Shown one piece after another: positions 8,994-16,878 of a DNA stretch of 37,669 nt. The stretch comes from Phycisphaeraceae bacterium (GTDB lineage: Bacteria; Planctomycetota; Phycisphaerae; Phycisphaerales; Phycisphaeraceae). How positions within the stretch are numbered: position 1 is the stretch's first letter; every line of letters starts with the position of its first letter. The notes beneath the pieces were generated by a model. That model made no database searches. It worked only from the letters and a program-made list of their open reading frames with translations, and had not been told where the DNA came from. A program made the translations under genes and the position numbers. Where the stretch lies: positions 1 to 37,669 of the forward strand of contig JAHQVV010000222.1 of the NCBI GenBank assembly GCA_019634195.1, given 5' to 3'.

Positions 8994-9381
8994 CCCAGAC
9001 GTGGTAATCCGCTTCGGCAGAGATCGTTGCCGGGGAGATCTGGTTGTAGTCTACGAACGATGACATCGGGCAATTAAAGCCTGTATTGAGATCGAAGTAA
9101 TCCGCGTAGGTATCCAGGTCGCTCCAGCCGCCGCCGGCAACAACATTGGGCTTAAGCCCGAGTTGCTGCGTGACCGCCTCGCGCTCGAGGAACGTGTTCT
9201 TGTTGTCCACGGACCCCGCGATCAGGCCGGTCCCGAGCTGCTTGAGGTTGATGCCGCAAGTCACCAGCTTGGCGTCATACCGCACCGACCCAAGGACCGG
9301 GAGGAGTATGGCGATCAGGAGGGCAATAATCGAGATCACGACCAGAAGTTCGATCAGCGTAAATGCTCGGCAGGTTTTCAT
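8989..9381 (-). pseudogene. Truncated type II pseudopilin (prepilin-type N-terminal methylation domain)
   Basis: The true start is the ATG at 9379-9381, because the class III prepilin signal follows at once: [12 protein letters not shown], with the conserved Glu at position 5 of the mature protein and the hydrophobic helix [13 protein letters not shown]. That leaves 130 residues, where the complete relative in this window (27533-28339) has 268. No H-X9-DG motif or other C-terminal pseudopilin feature is present. The stop codon (TTA on the plus strand, 8989-8991) lies exactly where the PhoD fragment breaks off, so the end was probably lost in the same event. The protein may still be made but is unlikely to be fully functional. 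It is the last gene of sigma module 1. Confidence 0.75.
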
Positions 9382-9422
9382 GGCGGGTTTCCTGGGAAAA
9401 ACAAGAAGGCTAAGCGGCAGCG

Positions 9423-9452
9423 AAAAATGGACGGATACGGCAAGGCGTCCAT
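9423..9452 (-). terminator. Intrinsic terminator after the PEP-CTERM gene of module 1
   Basis: On the minus strand a 7-bp perfect stem (ATGGACG/CGTCCAT, plus-strand positions 9427-9433 and 9446-9452) is followed directly by a run of Ts. It lies 22 bp downstream of the PEP-CTERM stop and upstream of the pseudopilin. Module 2 has a terminator in the equivalent place. Confidence 0.6.
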
Positions 9453-9473
9453 CCATTGAAAAGCAAAACAAAA

Positions 9474-10244
9474 CTAACGGCGGCGACGCAGCATAACTAA
9501 GCCGCCTAGGCCGAGCAGGGCCAGCGAACTGGGCTCGGGAACCAGGCTAACAACCTCCTTAAAAGCCAATTCGCCCGACCAGATGGTGAACTCATCGACA
9601 CTGCCAACGAAATTGCTGTTCCACATGTTGGCTAGGTTTCCAATTTGCACATTAGCCGGCGCGTCCTCCAAGGCCACGTCACCGCTACCAACCCCGGCGC
9701 CGTCGAGATAAGTGATCATTCTCGAGGTGTCCGCGTTGTATGTGATCGTATACATGTGCCACTGCCCATCTACGATGTAAGCAGGGCCTGAATTCAAATC
9801 GCGCGATGACCCCCAGAAATAGACTCCCGCACCGAAGTTGAGGTAGCCTCTTGCCGTGCCGTCGAACCCTGGGCCGACGTTGTTGGTGTTGCCGCCGAAA
9901 CCGCCGAAATAGTTCAGGCTGGCCGGCGGGTTATCGAGTTTCAGCCAGACGTTCATGCTCCATGAATCCGTCGCGGCCGTAGTAGGGAGACCTGTTGCCG
10001 CGTTGTTCAAGACGCCTTCGTTAGCGGCAATGCTGATTGCCTGGCCTGACTGCCCGGCGACATAAACGGGCGTTGCAGGCGTAACGCCGTCGACATTGGT
10101 GAGCACGCCGGTGTTACCGTTGCCCGAGCTGTCGTTCAGGTTGCCATCGAAACTCCATTGGTGCACAATGGTTGCCGCCGAGGCGCTCCCGGCAGCGAAC
10201 AGTACTGCTACTGAAGTACAAAACATTGTCGATTGAATCTTCAT
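9474..10244 (-). CDS. PEP-CTERM surface protein with LamG/concanavalin-like domain
   Basis: I start at the ATG at 10242-10244, which has a Shine-Dalgarno GGAGA about 8 nt upstream and begins a Sec signal peptide (residues 1-23, ending ASA/ATI). The product is 256 residues. Residues 25-225 form a LamG-type jelly-roll, with the usual opening [19 protein letters not shown] and closing [11 protein letters not shown], a fold often used to bind polysaccharide. The tail is a classic PEP-CTERM sorting signal: [14 protein letters not shown], a hydrophobic stretch, then four arginines. Such tails are recognised by exosortases and link export to surface attachment or exopolysaccharide; no exosortase lies in this window. 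Its gene sits 100 bp after the FecR-LamG sensor gene and carries the same fold as the sensor's outer domain. Confidence 0.9.
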   Translation of the reverse strand: MKIQSTMFCTSVAVLFAAGSASAATIVHQWSFDGNLNDSSGNGNTGVLTNVDGVTPATPVYVAGQSGQAISIAANEGVLNNAATGLPTTAATDSWSMNVWLKLDNPPASLNYFGGFGGNTNNVGPGFDGTARGYLNFGAGVYFWGSSRDLNSGPAYIVDGQWHMYTITYNADTSRMITYLDGAGVGSGDVALEDAPANVQIGNLANMWNSNFVGSVDEFTIWSGELAFKEVVSLVPEPSSLALLGLGGLVMLRRRR

Positions 10245-10343
10245 CTCAATATCTCCACTAAGAGGGGAAAGTACGCCTACCGTCCTCCGGTCGCACAACG
10301 CGATTTCGCCAGGGATAGACATCAAAAACTGAGTAAACAAACA

Positions 10344-12251
10344 CTATTGCAGGTCCTCCGCATCGGGAGCGCCTGCAGAATAAAGCGCGGCGATCTCGCC
10401 GGGCGTCATCGCACGCTTAAGGATGACGAGCTCATCGATCAAGCCGTCAAAAAAGATCCCGTCATTCGCTTTGCCGCCCAGCATGAGGGGCAGTTCAGAG
10501 CCAGACAGTGTCGGCTCGGCATAATCGAGGGGTGGCAGGTCAACCTCACGGCCATTGACATAAAGCCGGACCTTGCCGCCTGCGGTGATTGTGAACGCCG
10601 TATGAACCCAGCCCGCTTCCTGAACCAATGAGCCGCCGCTGCGTGCCTGGTCTTTCATGGACTGGGCATCGTCGCTCCAGATATGGAGGCAGACGCGCCG
10701 GTCTGCGGCCGGGGCAGCCTCACTATCGCCGTAGGCGTTGCCCAGCACCGCAAGGTGGAAGCGGCACGCGTCCCCGATTTCGACATCCCACTGTGATAAG
10801 ATTAAATTCCAGTCTTCTCGATTAGAGCTGGTGCGGAACCAGAGCGAAACGGTGATCTCTTCATCGGGCGCATGGACCGGCCAATCGTTGAAGACAACCG
10901 CTTGCTCTTGGGAAGACACGAAATGCATCGCCCGCTTGCCGGGTATCCGGCCGGCAGTCCAGCCCGGCGATCGCTTACCCACAAGTTCGCCGATGAGGAT
11001 CGGGGCCGAAGCAGAAGCGGGGGCGTGATTGAGAAGCTCGCCGGCCGCCCTGTCGGCATCATCGAAGAGGTACAACCCGATCAGCGCAGGATCACGTTTT
11101 AGGTCGTATATCGACGATAGCCATCGCGCACGGGCTGAAGCCTCAGACTGTGACCGGGCCTCAAACTCTGCGCGACGTACAAAGGCCAGGGGCTCTGATG
11201 CGGTATGCGATACCTGGCCTGTGGCAGCGGTGACGGCAGCCTGGCCGGTCTTCAATTGCACTTCGGCCCCGCCTGTAGAGGGGGCAATCCCGACGTGGCC
11301 GGTGAAAACCTCGGTCCTTGTCTCACCGTCTTGATCGACGATTACACCGAACTCGGTGCCGTAATCCGTAATAAAAGCGCTGGGGGTGGCAACGACAAAA
11401 CCATGCGCAGATTCAGGCACAGTCGCAACCAGCCGGCCCGACACTAGCCTCATGCTATTGGGGCTGGTCTGCTCGAACGTTGTGGGGGCTTGGACAATTA
11501 CGGCTGCGCCGTCCCCAAAAAGAATCTCGACGAGGCCCTGCTCAAGCGTCACCGGCACCTGGCTAGGCAGACCGCCCCGGAGGGAACTGGTGTCGCCCGA
11601 CCAGCTAGCCCCAACGGCCCTTCGGATCGTGGCAACATGATTGACGGCCGCTGCATTGTCTGTGGGGGCCTGCTCTGCGGGGGCCTGTTCTGCGGTTGGT
11701 GCGGAATGGGTTTGATCCGATTCGGTGCTGCTGAAGCTGACAATGAGCACAGCAATGAGGCCGATCGCTGCGGCAAGGCTCAACCAGGCAACCGGCTTAG
11801 GGATCACAATGACACGGCTTGAAGGGGGCGTCGTGGCAAGCGTTTGAGCGGGATCGACCTCTTGCTCGCGGTGAGTCGATTGATCTTGATTGTTTTTCTC
11901 ACGCTCGCGGCGGTCTAATTCGTCGCTCAGATCGATCAGCTCCGCGGCTGCGCGCCGCTCAATATCTAGCAACGCCCTTGTATCTGAGAACACGTCCTGA
12001 TCAGGGTCAAGCCCGGCTTCGAGTTCGAAGAAGTCCAGGTCTTGATCAATGCCTTCCGGCGCACCATCTGTTTTAGCTCGTTGTTCAAGCTGAGCGGTTA
12101 TTCGCATCAGGTCCAGATAGAACGAGCGGGCATTGGGATTTGTAGCAAGTTGTGAATCCAGCCAGGCAAACTCCTGGCTGGACACCGAGCCGTCAAGCAA
12201 GGCGAGGCTTACGCGAAGCAGTTCTCGATAGTGGTGGCTCGAGCTGGTCAA
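10344..12251 (-). CDS. Membrane FecR-LamG protein, probable anti-sigma/sensor of module 1
   Basis: From the chosen start the protein has about 635 residues. The N-terminal 150 are helical and charged, with an anti-sigma-like pattern (SLALLDGSVSSQEFAWLDSQL). One membrane helix follows (about 154-175, AWLSLAAAIGLIAVLI), then a FecR-type domain containing the signature TDYGTEFGV (about 295-303), and a C-terminal LamG domain (about 391-628). This gives a cytoplasmic N-terminus and an external sensory C-terminus. The start is uncertain: a GTG at 12287 would overlap the sigma gene by 40 bp, whereas a TTG at 12249-12251 overlaps its TGA stop as TTGA and has GAGGA upstream. I prefer the TTG with translational coupling. 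The likely role, holding the upstream sigma factor until a ligand binds, is inferred from context. Confidence 0.85.
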   Translation of the reverse strand: MTSSSHHYRELLRVSLALLDGSVSSQEFAWLDSQLATNPNARSFYLDLMRITAQLEQRAKTDGAPEGIDQDLDFFELEAGLDPDQDVFSDTRALLDIERRAAAELIDLSDELDRREREKNNQDQSTHREQEVDPAQTLATTPPSSRVIVIPKPVAWLSLAAAIGLIAVLIVSFSSTESDQTHSAPTAEQAPAEQAPTDNAAAVNHVATIRRAVGASWSGDTSSLRGGLPSQVPVTLEQGLVEILFGDGAAVIVQAPTTFEQTSPNSMRLVSGRLVATVPESAHGFVVATPSAFITDYGTEFGVIVDQDGETRTEVFTGHVGIAPSTGGAEVQLKTGQAAVTAATGQVSHTASEPLAFVRRAEFEARSQSEASARARWLSSIYDLKRDPALIGLYLFDDADRAAGELLNHAPASASAPILIGELVGKRSPGWTAGRIPGKRAMHFVSSQEQAVVFNDWPVHAPDEEITVSLWFRTSSNREDWNLILSQWDVEIGDACRFHLAVLGNAYGDSEAAPAADRRVCLHIWSDDAQSMKDQARSGGSLVQEAGWVHTAFTITAGGKVRLYVNGREVDLPPLDYAEPTLSGSELPLMLGGKANDGIFFDGLIDELVILKRAMTPGEIAALYSAGAPDAEDLQ

Positions 12252-12787
12252 GTGAGATCCTCTGTGGCCAGTTGACGACGGATACACTGATGGAGCAACG
12301 CATAGATGCGGCTGAGCTGTCTGCTTATTTTCGAATCAGTCCACCCCATCTGCGCGGCGACACTGCGATTGGTGGCGCCATTCGCAAATCGCTTGCGGAT
12401 CAAGTCGTGATCAGTGTCAGCGAGTTTGCTCAAGCAGAGATCGAGTGCTTCCTGAGATTGGCTGGCGTCTTGCGCAGAATCGATCGCGTCTTGAGACAGA
12501 AGCTCCAGTGTTTCGCTGCTGAACCGGAGCCGGTCTTTTTGCTTCGTGCGGTAGTAGGCTAGGACAATCCGGTGGGCGATACCGCACAGCCAAACGTCAA
12601 ACGGCCGGTCGGGATCGTACGTCTCGAATTTCTGCCAAGCCACGGTCGCAACATCCTGAAGGATGTCCTCTACATCAGGCGAGAAGTAGACCATGCTTCG
12701 GACATACACATAAACGCTTGGCTGATGTTTGATCAGCAACTTGGCAAACGCGGCGCCGGCATTAGATTGATTGGAGCGCAGTGGCAT
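12248..12787 (-). CDS. ECF-like RNA polymerase sigma factor of module 1
   Basis: A 179-residue sigma-70 family protein with only regions 2 and 4. Region 2 shows VYVYVRSMVYFSPDVEDILQDVATVAW and FDVWLCGIAHRIVLAYYR; region 4 is a helix-turn-helix ending NRSVAAQMGWTDSKISRQLS. The size and layout fit the Rhodopirellula/Verrucomicrobium-type sigma family (TIGR02989 as I recall it), which should be checked. It is the first gene of module 1, and the FecR-LamG gene begins on its stop codon, as expected for a sigma factor with its own membrane regulator. An AT-rich promoter region with a motif shared with module 2 lies upstream at 12880-12900. Confidence 0.9.
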   Translation of the reverse strand: MPLRSNQSNAGAAFAKLLIKHQPSVYVYVRSMVYFSPDVEDILQDVATVAWQKFETYDPDRPFDVWLCGIAHRIVLAYYRTKQKDRLRFSSETLELLSQDAIDSAQDASQSQEALDLCLSKLADTDHDLIRKRFANGATNRSVAAQMGWTDSKISRQLSRIYALLHQCIRRQLATEDLT

Positions 12788-13257
12788 GCTTTAGAAGCAC
12801 AGGCAGATGAGATGCGTGTGATGTGAGAGGTTGGCAGGGCTCTACTATGTATTGCGCTTTAGGGGTAATGTTTGCAGGTTATTTTGATAGTTTGCGATAA
12901 AAACAATTCTCAGGCTAGCGTATAGCGAGATATCATTTTTGTTTACAGTGACTTATGCGATGGATGGACGGGCGCTATTTGCTGCCCCTGCAAGGATTGA
13001 TGGGAATCAATAAAGCTGGTCGGCCTGACCCCCAGTAGCGCGGGCGGTGCAAAAAATGGCTTGGGTGGCAGATTCGCTGATGAGAATGGCTTGGGGGCGT
13101 TGTGTTTGGTGCGGCGGGCAATACTTGTGCGCGCATGGTTGATTCTGGGTATTTGAGCGGCGAGGATTTAAGGCGTGCTGAGGGGGATGTGTCGCGGGGG
13201 CGAGTGTTAGTGTGGCGCCAAACGCCCGAGGGAGAGACGATGTGTGTTAATTTTGCG
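12788..13257. promoter_or_regulatory. Upstream region of sigma module 1 with motif shared with module 2
   Basis: This 470-bp stretch lies between the sigma gene and the 3' end of purN. I see no credible gene in it. Positions 12870-12960 are clearly richer in A and T than the surroundings. Read on the minus strand, 12900-12880 gives TTATCGCAAACTATCAAAAT, which resembles the sequence upstream of the second sigma gene (TATCGCAAAAAACTAAAAT). The nine bases TTTGCGATA (plus strand, 12891-12899) are identical in the two and lie 104 bp from this start codon. A short direct repeat AATGGCTTGGG occurs at 13055 and 13085. The rest appears unstructured. Confidence 0.4.
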
Positions 13258-13866
13258 TCAAGATTTGGTCAGCGATTGCCAATGGTCGGCGATGGCTTGT
13301 GGGTAAGCATCGCATTCGAGGGCAAAGACGCGGTCGGCGAGGTTGCCTGGCGTGTCGTCGAACCTGACTTCGCACTCTTTCTGCAGCAAGACCGGTCCGG
13401 TGTCGTAGGTGTTGTCGGCAAGGTGGACGGTGCAGCCGGAGGTCTTTTCGCGGGCCTGAAGAACAGCTTCATGTACATGCTCGCCGTGCATGCCCTTGCC
13501 GCCGAACTTGGGGAGCAGGGAGGGGTGGATGTTCAGGACGCGGTTGGTGTAGTCGTCGGGGATGACCAGTAGCGAGAGGAAGCCAGCGAGGATGAGTAGG
13601 TCGGCGTTGGCGTCGCGGCAGGCGGCGAAGACGGCGTCGGAGAAGGCGTGTTTGTCGGGGTAGGTCTTGCGGGGCAGGGCGTGGGCGGGCAGGCCGCGGG
13701 CTTGAGAGCGTTCGATGCCTTTGCAGTGGTTGTTGGAGGCGATGACGCAGGCGATCTCGGCGTCGAAGGTGCCGGCCTTGATTCGATCGTGGAGGTTGAG
13801 CAGGGTCGTACCTCCGCCGGAGAGGGCGACGGCGAGGCGGGGTTTACGAGGGACGTCGTGTGCCAT
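13258..13866 (-). CDS. purN: Phosphoribosylglycinamide formyltransferase 1
   Basis: A 202-residue PurN, which transfers a formyl group from 10-formyl-tetrahydrofolate to GAR in purine synthesis. Diagnostic pieces are the N-terminal phosphate loop AVALSGGGTTLLNL, the catalytic NIHPSLLPKFGGKGMHG (Asn and His of the active site) and YDTGPVLLQKE (catalytic Asp). The ATG at 13864-13866 is chosen because the family begins a few residues before the first beta strand; the longer open frame would run into the divergent gluQ gene. Only 19 bp separate its start from the gluQ start, so the two divergent promoters must overlap the coding ends. Length is normal for the family. Confidence 0.92.
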   Translation of the reverse strand: MAHDVPRKPRLAVALSGGGTTLLNLHDRIKAGTFDAEIACVIASNNHCKGIERSQARGLPAHALPRKTYPDKHAFSDAVFAACRDANADLLILAGFLSLLVIPDDYTNRVLNIHPSLLPKFGGKGMHGEHVHEAVLQAREKTSGCTVHLADNTYDTGPVLLQKECEVRFDDTPGNLADRVFALECDAYPQAIADHWQSLTKS

Positions 13867-13885
13867 GGCGGTACGATAGCGGGTC

Positions 13886-14869
13886 GTGACAGACGTTTCT
13901 GAAACAACGCGTGTAACGAGGCTGGCCCCGTCGCCGACGGGGACGCTGCACCTGGGCAACGCGCTGACGTTCGTGGTGAACTGGGCGTTGGCGCGTCGTT
14001 TAGGCTGGCGAGTGGTGATGCGGATAGAGGACCTGGATAGTGACCGGGTGCGTGCGGGGGCGGCTGAGGAGGCGGTGGAGGTGTTGCACTGGCTGGGGCT
14101 GGACTGGGACGAGGGGCCTTATCAGCAAAGTGCGGACCTGTCGCCCTACTGCGCGGCGCTGGAGCGGCTGCGGGACGAGGGGTTGATCTACCCGTGCTCG
14201 GCGACGCGTAAGGAGATCGAGCGTGCGGCGTCGGCCCCACACGAATCGGATGGTGAGACGCGGTATTCGGGGATCAATCGGCCTGTTGGGGGGCGGTACG
14301 GGGTGACTGATGGCACTCCGCCGGTGCTGAGGGATGATCAATACGCGTGGCGGCTGATTGTGCAGGAGGGGCCGGTGGCGTTTGAGGACGCGTTACACGG
14401 GGCCCAGGCTGTCGATGTATCGGCGCAGGTGGGTGATTTCGCGGTGGCTACCAAGGCGGGATTGCCGGCGTATCAGTTGGCGGTGGTGGTCGATGACGCT
14501 CGGCAAGGTGTGACAGAGGTGGTGCGTGGGGAGGATTTGCTCAGCTCGACGCCGAGGCAGGTGCTGCTGTATCGGATGCTGGGGTTGGGCGATCCGCCCC
14601 GCTATTGGCACCTGCCGCTGGTGACGGGTCCGGACGGCCGGCGGATGGCCAAGCGGGATGACGCGGTGCGGCTGACGACCTACAGGGACGCGGGTGTCCC
14701 CGGCGAGCGGGTGGTGGGAATGCTGGCGAATTGGGCCGGCCTGGCCGATGAACGCGAGGCGGTGTCGGCGGCGGCGTTCGCTAAGCGGCTGGACCCCACG
14801 CGGCTCGCGTATGATGCGCCACGATTTACCGAAGAGGACGAGCGATGGTTGATGGCTGGCAAGACATGA
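13886..14869 (+). CDS. gluQ: Glutamyl-queuosine tRNA(Asp) synthetase
   Basis: A 327-residue GluQ-RS, a GltX paralogue without the anticodon-binding domain that glutamylates queuosine in the anticodon of tRNA-Asp. The class I signatures are PTGTLHLGNAL (HIGH-like) and DGRRMAKRDD (KMSKS-like), with RIEDLDSDRVR between them. The family's zinc-binding cysteines appear to be lost: only YPCSATRKEIE remains where the family has CxC, and the later Y...C partner is absent, so the knob may be stabilised differently. Start codon is GTG. It is divergent from purN (19-bp gap), and its stop overlaps the DUF192 lipoprotein start as ATGA. An aspS gene lies about 2.8 kb downstream. Confidence 0.88.
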   Translation: MTDVSETTRVTRLAPSPTGTLHLGNALTFVVNWALARRLGWRVVMRIEDLDSDRVRAGAAEEAVEVLHWLGLDWDEGPYQQSADLSPYCAALERLRDEGLIYPCSATRKEIERAASAPHESDGETRYSGINRPVGGRYGVTDGTPPVLRDDQYAWRLIVQEGPVAFEDALHGAQAVDVSAQVGDFAVATKAGLPAYQLAVVVDDARQGVTEVVRGEDLLSSTPRQVLLYRMLGLGDPPRYWHLPLVTGPDGRRMAKRDDAVRLTTYRDAGVPGERVVGMLANWAGLADEREAVSAAAFAKRLDPTRLAYDAPRFTEEDERWLMAGKT

Positions 14870-15408
14870 AGATGGGTTTTCGACGGGTCGCGCTCGCTGT
14901 CTTGGCAGCAGTGCTGGTGTCGTGCTTGCCGGCCTGTGGTAACGGTGGTGAACCCGCGACTAAACCGGGTGGTGACACGGCGAAAGCGCCCGCCGAGTTA
15001 GAAACGATCGCGTTTCCGATTAAGGGCAAGGCCTTCACCCTCGAGTTGGCGATTGATGGCGATGCCCGCACGCAGGGGCTTTCGGACCGCAAGTCGATCG
15101 CGGACGATGGCGGGATGCTGTTTGTGTTTCCCTCGCCTGTAAAGACGCAGTTCGTGATGCGGCGTTGCTATGTGCCGATTGATCTCATCTTTATCGATGA
15201 GGACGGTTATATCGATTCGCTGCACGCGATGGAGGTGATCGAGCCGGTCGGTGGGGCGCGCTGGAAAAACCCGTTTACGGGCTACTCCACGGCGGGGTCC
15301 ATCCTCTACGCGGTAGAGCTTCAGGGCGGGAAGATCGCGGAGCTGGGCCTGAAGCAAGGGGAAAAGCTGGAACTGCCCGAGGCGGTGCTTCAGTTGAAGG
15401 CCCAATAA
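14866..15408 (+). CDS. DUF192 lipoprotein
   Basis: A 180-residue protein starting at the ATG at 14866, which overlaps the gluQ stop as ATGA and implies coupled translation. The N-terminus is a lipoprotein signal (positively charged start, hydrophobic core, lipobox LPAC-G), so the protein is probably lipid-anchored. After a short linker comes the DUF192 domain (about residues 47-178), recognised by FTLELAIDGDARTQGLSDR, GGMLFVFPSP and YVPIDLIFIDEDGYI, matching the family's MLFVF...IPLDIIFID pattern. Function of DUF192 is unknown. An alternative ATG at 14845 would add seven residues. A weak hairpin (GAGGC 15430-15434 with GCCTC 15441-15445) lies after the gene. Confidence 0.88.
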   Translation: MKMGFRRVALAVLAAVLVSCLPACGNGGEPATKPGGDTAKAPAELETIAFPIKGKAFTLELAIDGDARTQGLSDRKSIADDGGMLFVFPSPVKTQFVMRRCYVPIDLIFIDEDGYIDSLHAMEVIEPVGGARWKNPFTGYSTAGSILYAVELQGGKIAELGLKQGEKLELPEAVLQLKAQ

Positions 15409-15469
15409 GTCGATGTCTCCGATAACTGCGAGGCTTGTAGGCCTCTAGCAGCGTTTAGGAGGCGTATCG

Positions 15470-16771
15470 ATGGGTCGCATGTTGGTTGTAACTGATGGGG
15501 GAGCCGCGCCAGACCGTGTGCCCAGTGGGGTGCAGAAGGTGCTTTCCTACTTTCGTGGGCTGGATCGGCCGCACGTGTCGATGCAGACGCTGAGCCGGGT
15601 GCTCGAAGACGCGTCGCTGCTCGATGATGTGGAGTCGGTCTGGCTGCTGCTGGATGACCCCGCGGCGGGCGACCTCTTTGCTATCACCGGCGAATGCGAG
15701 GACCGGCACCTGCCGACGCTGCTGACGCGCCCCGGCGGCAGCGAAACAGTGGGTGAGCAGTATGGCGAAGGCATTGTTGCCTGCCCGCCTGGCACCGCGC
15801 CCGAGGAGGCGTGCGTCGTGCTGCAAACACTGCTGAGCCAGGCGCCGATACTCGCCGCGATGCGCCGCGAGGTCAAGGTGCTCACCGTGCAGCACCACGG
15901 GCTTTGCTCGCAGATCGGCAAGCTCGACGAAGAGCTGCGCATGGCGGCGCAGTTCCAGCGTGAGTTTTTGCCCAATGAGCTGCCCAATATCGAGCCGGTC
16001 TCGTTCCACGTGCTCTACCGCCCCGCCGGCTACGTCAGCGGGGACATCTATGATGTTCAAAGGCTCGACGAGCACCATATTGGCTTCTTCGTCGCCGACG
16101 CGGTGGGCCACGGCGTGCCTGCGGCGCTGATGACCGTCTACATCAAGCGGTCGCTGCGCGGCAAACAGATCGATCCGAACGCCCCGAACGGCTACAAACT
16201 GCTGACGCCCGCCCAGGCGCTCGCACAGCTCAACGCCGACATGATCAGCACACAGAACGGCAAGGTCCGCTTCGCCACCGCGTGCTACGGCGTTCTGGAT
16301 ACGCGAACGATGCAGCTCACTATGGCCCGCGCGGGCCACCCGTTCCCCATGCTGCTGCGTGGCGAGGACGACCACGTCGAAACCGTCGAGCCCGAGGGCG
16401 GCCTGCTCGGCGTCTTCGAGGACGAGGTCTACGAAGAGACCACCTTCGAGCTCAAGCCCGGCGACCGCCTGCTGATCTACAGCGATGGCTTTGAATGCGC
16501 CTTCCCAGACGATGAAAACAGTGAGAACGGTAAGCGACGCGTTGCCAACGAGAATTATGCCAAGGAGTTCCTCGACCTGGGCAACGGCGATCCCGCTGCC
16601 GCGATCCAGCGGCTGGAAGACAAGCTCGATGAACAGGCAGGCTCGCTGAACCAGAAGGATGACCTGACGGTGCTGTGCCTGGCGGTGTCGAAAGAAGCGG
16701 GTGCCCTGGCGAACGATTCAAAGGCTGATAGTTCCAAGTCGCTGCGGCTGATGCGGTCGGACGTGGCGTGA
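15470..16771 (+). CDS. SpoIIE/RsbU-type PP2C serine phosphatase with N-terminal sensor-like region
   Basis: A 433-residue protein with an excellent Shine-Dalgarno (AGGAGG, about 8 nt before the ATG). Residues 1-135 form a small alpha/beta domain of a kind I cannot name (possibly a degenerate receiver or GAF-like module). A short coiled coil follows (about 140-165, CSQIGKLDEELRMAAQFQREF), the usual linker in front of SpoIIE phosphatases. The catalytic domain (about 165-415) contains SGDIYD and FFVADAVGHGVPAALMT, two acidic metal-binding motifs, and LIYSDGFECAF. Such enzymes dephosphorylate anti-sigma-factor antagonists in partner-switching systems; no partner gene is next to it. Confidence 0.88.
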   Translation: MGRMLVVTDGGAAPDRVPSGVQKVLSYFRGLDRPHVSMQTLSRVLEDASLLDDVESVWLLLDDPAAGDLFAITGECEDRHLPTLLTRPGGSETVGEQYGEGIVACPPGTAPEEACVVLQTLLSQAPILAAMRREVKVLTVQHHGLCSQIGKLDEELRMAAQFQREFLPNELPNIEPVSFHVLYRPAGYVSGDIYDVQRLDEHHIGFFVADAVGHGVPAALMTVYIKRSLRGKQIDPNAPNGYKLLTPAQALAQLNADMISTQNGKVRFATACYGVLDTRTMQLTMARAGHPFPMLLRGEDDHVETVEPEGGLLGVFEDEVYEETTFELKPGDRLLIYSDGFECAFPDDENSENGKRRVANENYAKEFLDLGNGDPAAAIQRLEDKLDEQAGSLNQKDDLTVLCLAVSKEAGALANDSKADSSKSLRLMRSDVA

Positions 16772-16779
16772 GTGGGTTG

Positions 16780-16874
16780 GTAGGACAGGGGCATTCCTGC
16801 CTGTCGATAGGCCGTAGGCCTAATCCCGACTCAATTCGGCTGCGCCGACTGACAGGCAGGAATGCCTGTCCTAC
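16780..16874. repeat. Nested-hairpin repeat element, copy A
   Basis: An outer inverted repeat of about 24 bp (16780-16805 and 16851-16874, one inserted G). Each arm is itself a hairpin of the form GACAGGCA-TTCC-TGCCTGTC (the left arm has an extra G). Between the arms are two more hairpins, TAGGCC-GTA-GGCCTA and TCGGC-TGC-GCCGA. It exactly fills the gap between two convergent genes (9 bp after the phosphatase stop, 5 bp before the ribE stop), so it could act as a two-way terminator. Copy B at 35840 shares the arms and the layout but not the internal stem sequences. Confidence 0.85.
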
Positions 16875-16878
16875 TTTG

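Noticed and set aside
13055-13095. Two copies of AATGGCTTGGG as a start of a repeat array
   Set aside because: Only two copies 30 bp apart, without spacers or further units; not a CRISPR or tandem array.
13102-13572. A 156-codon plus-strand frame before and over purN
   Set aside because: It covers the 3' part of purN in the opposite direction and has no recognisable motif or start signal.
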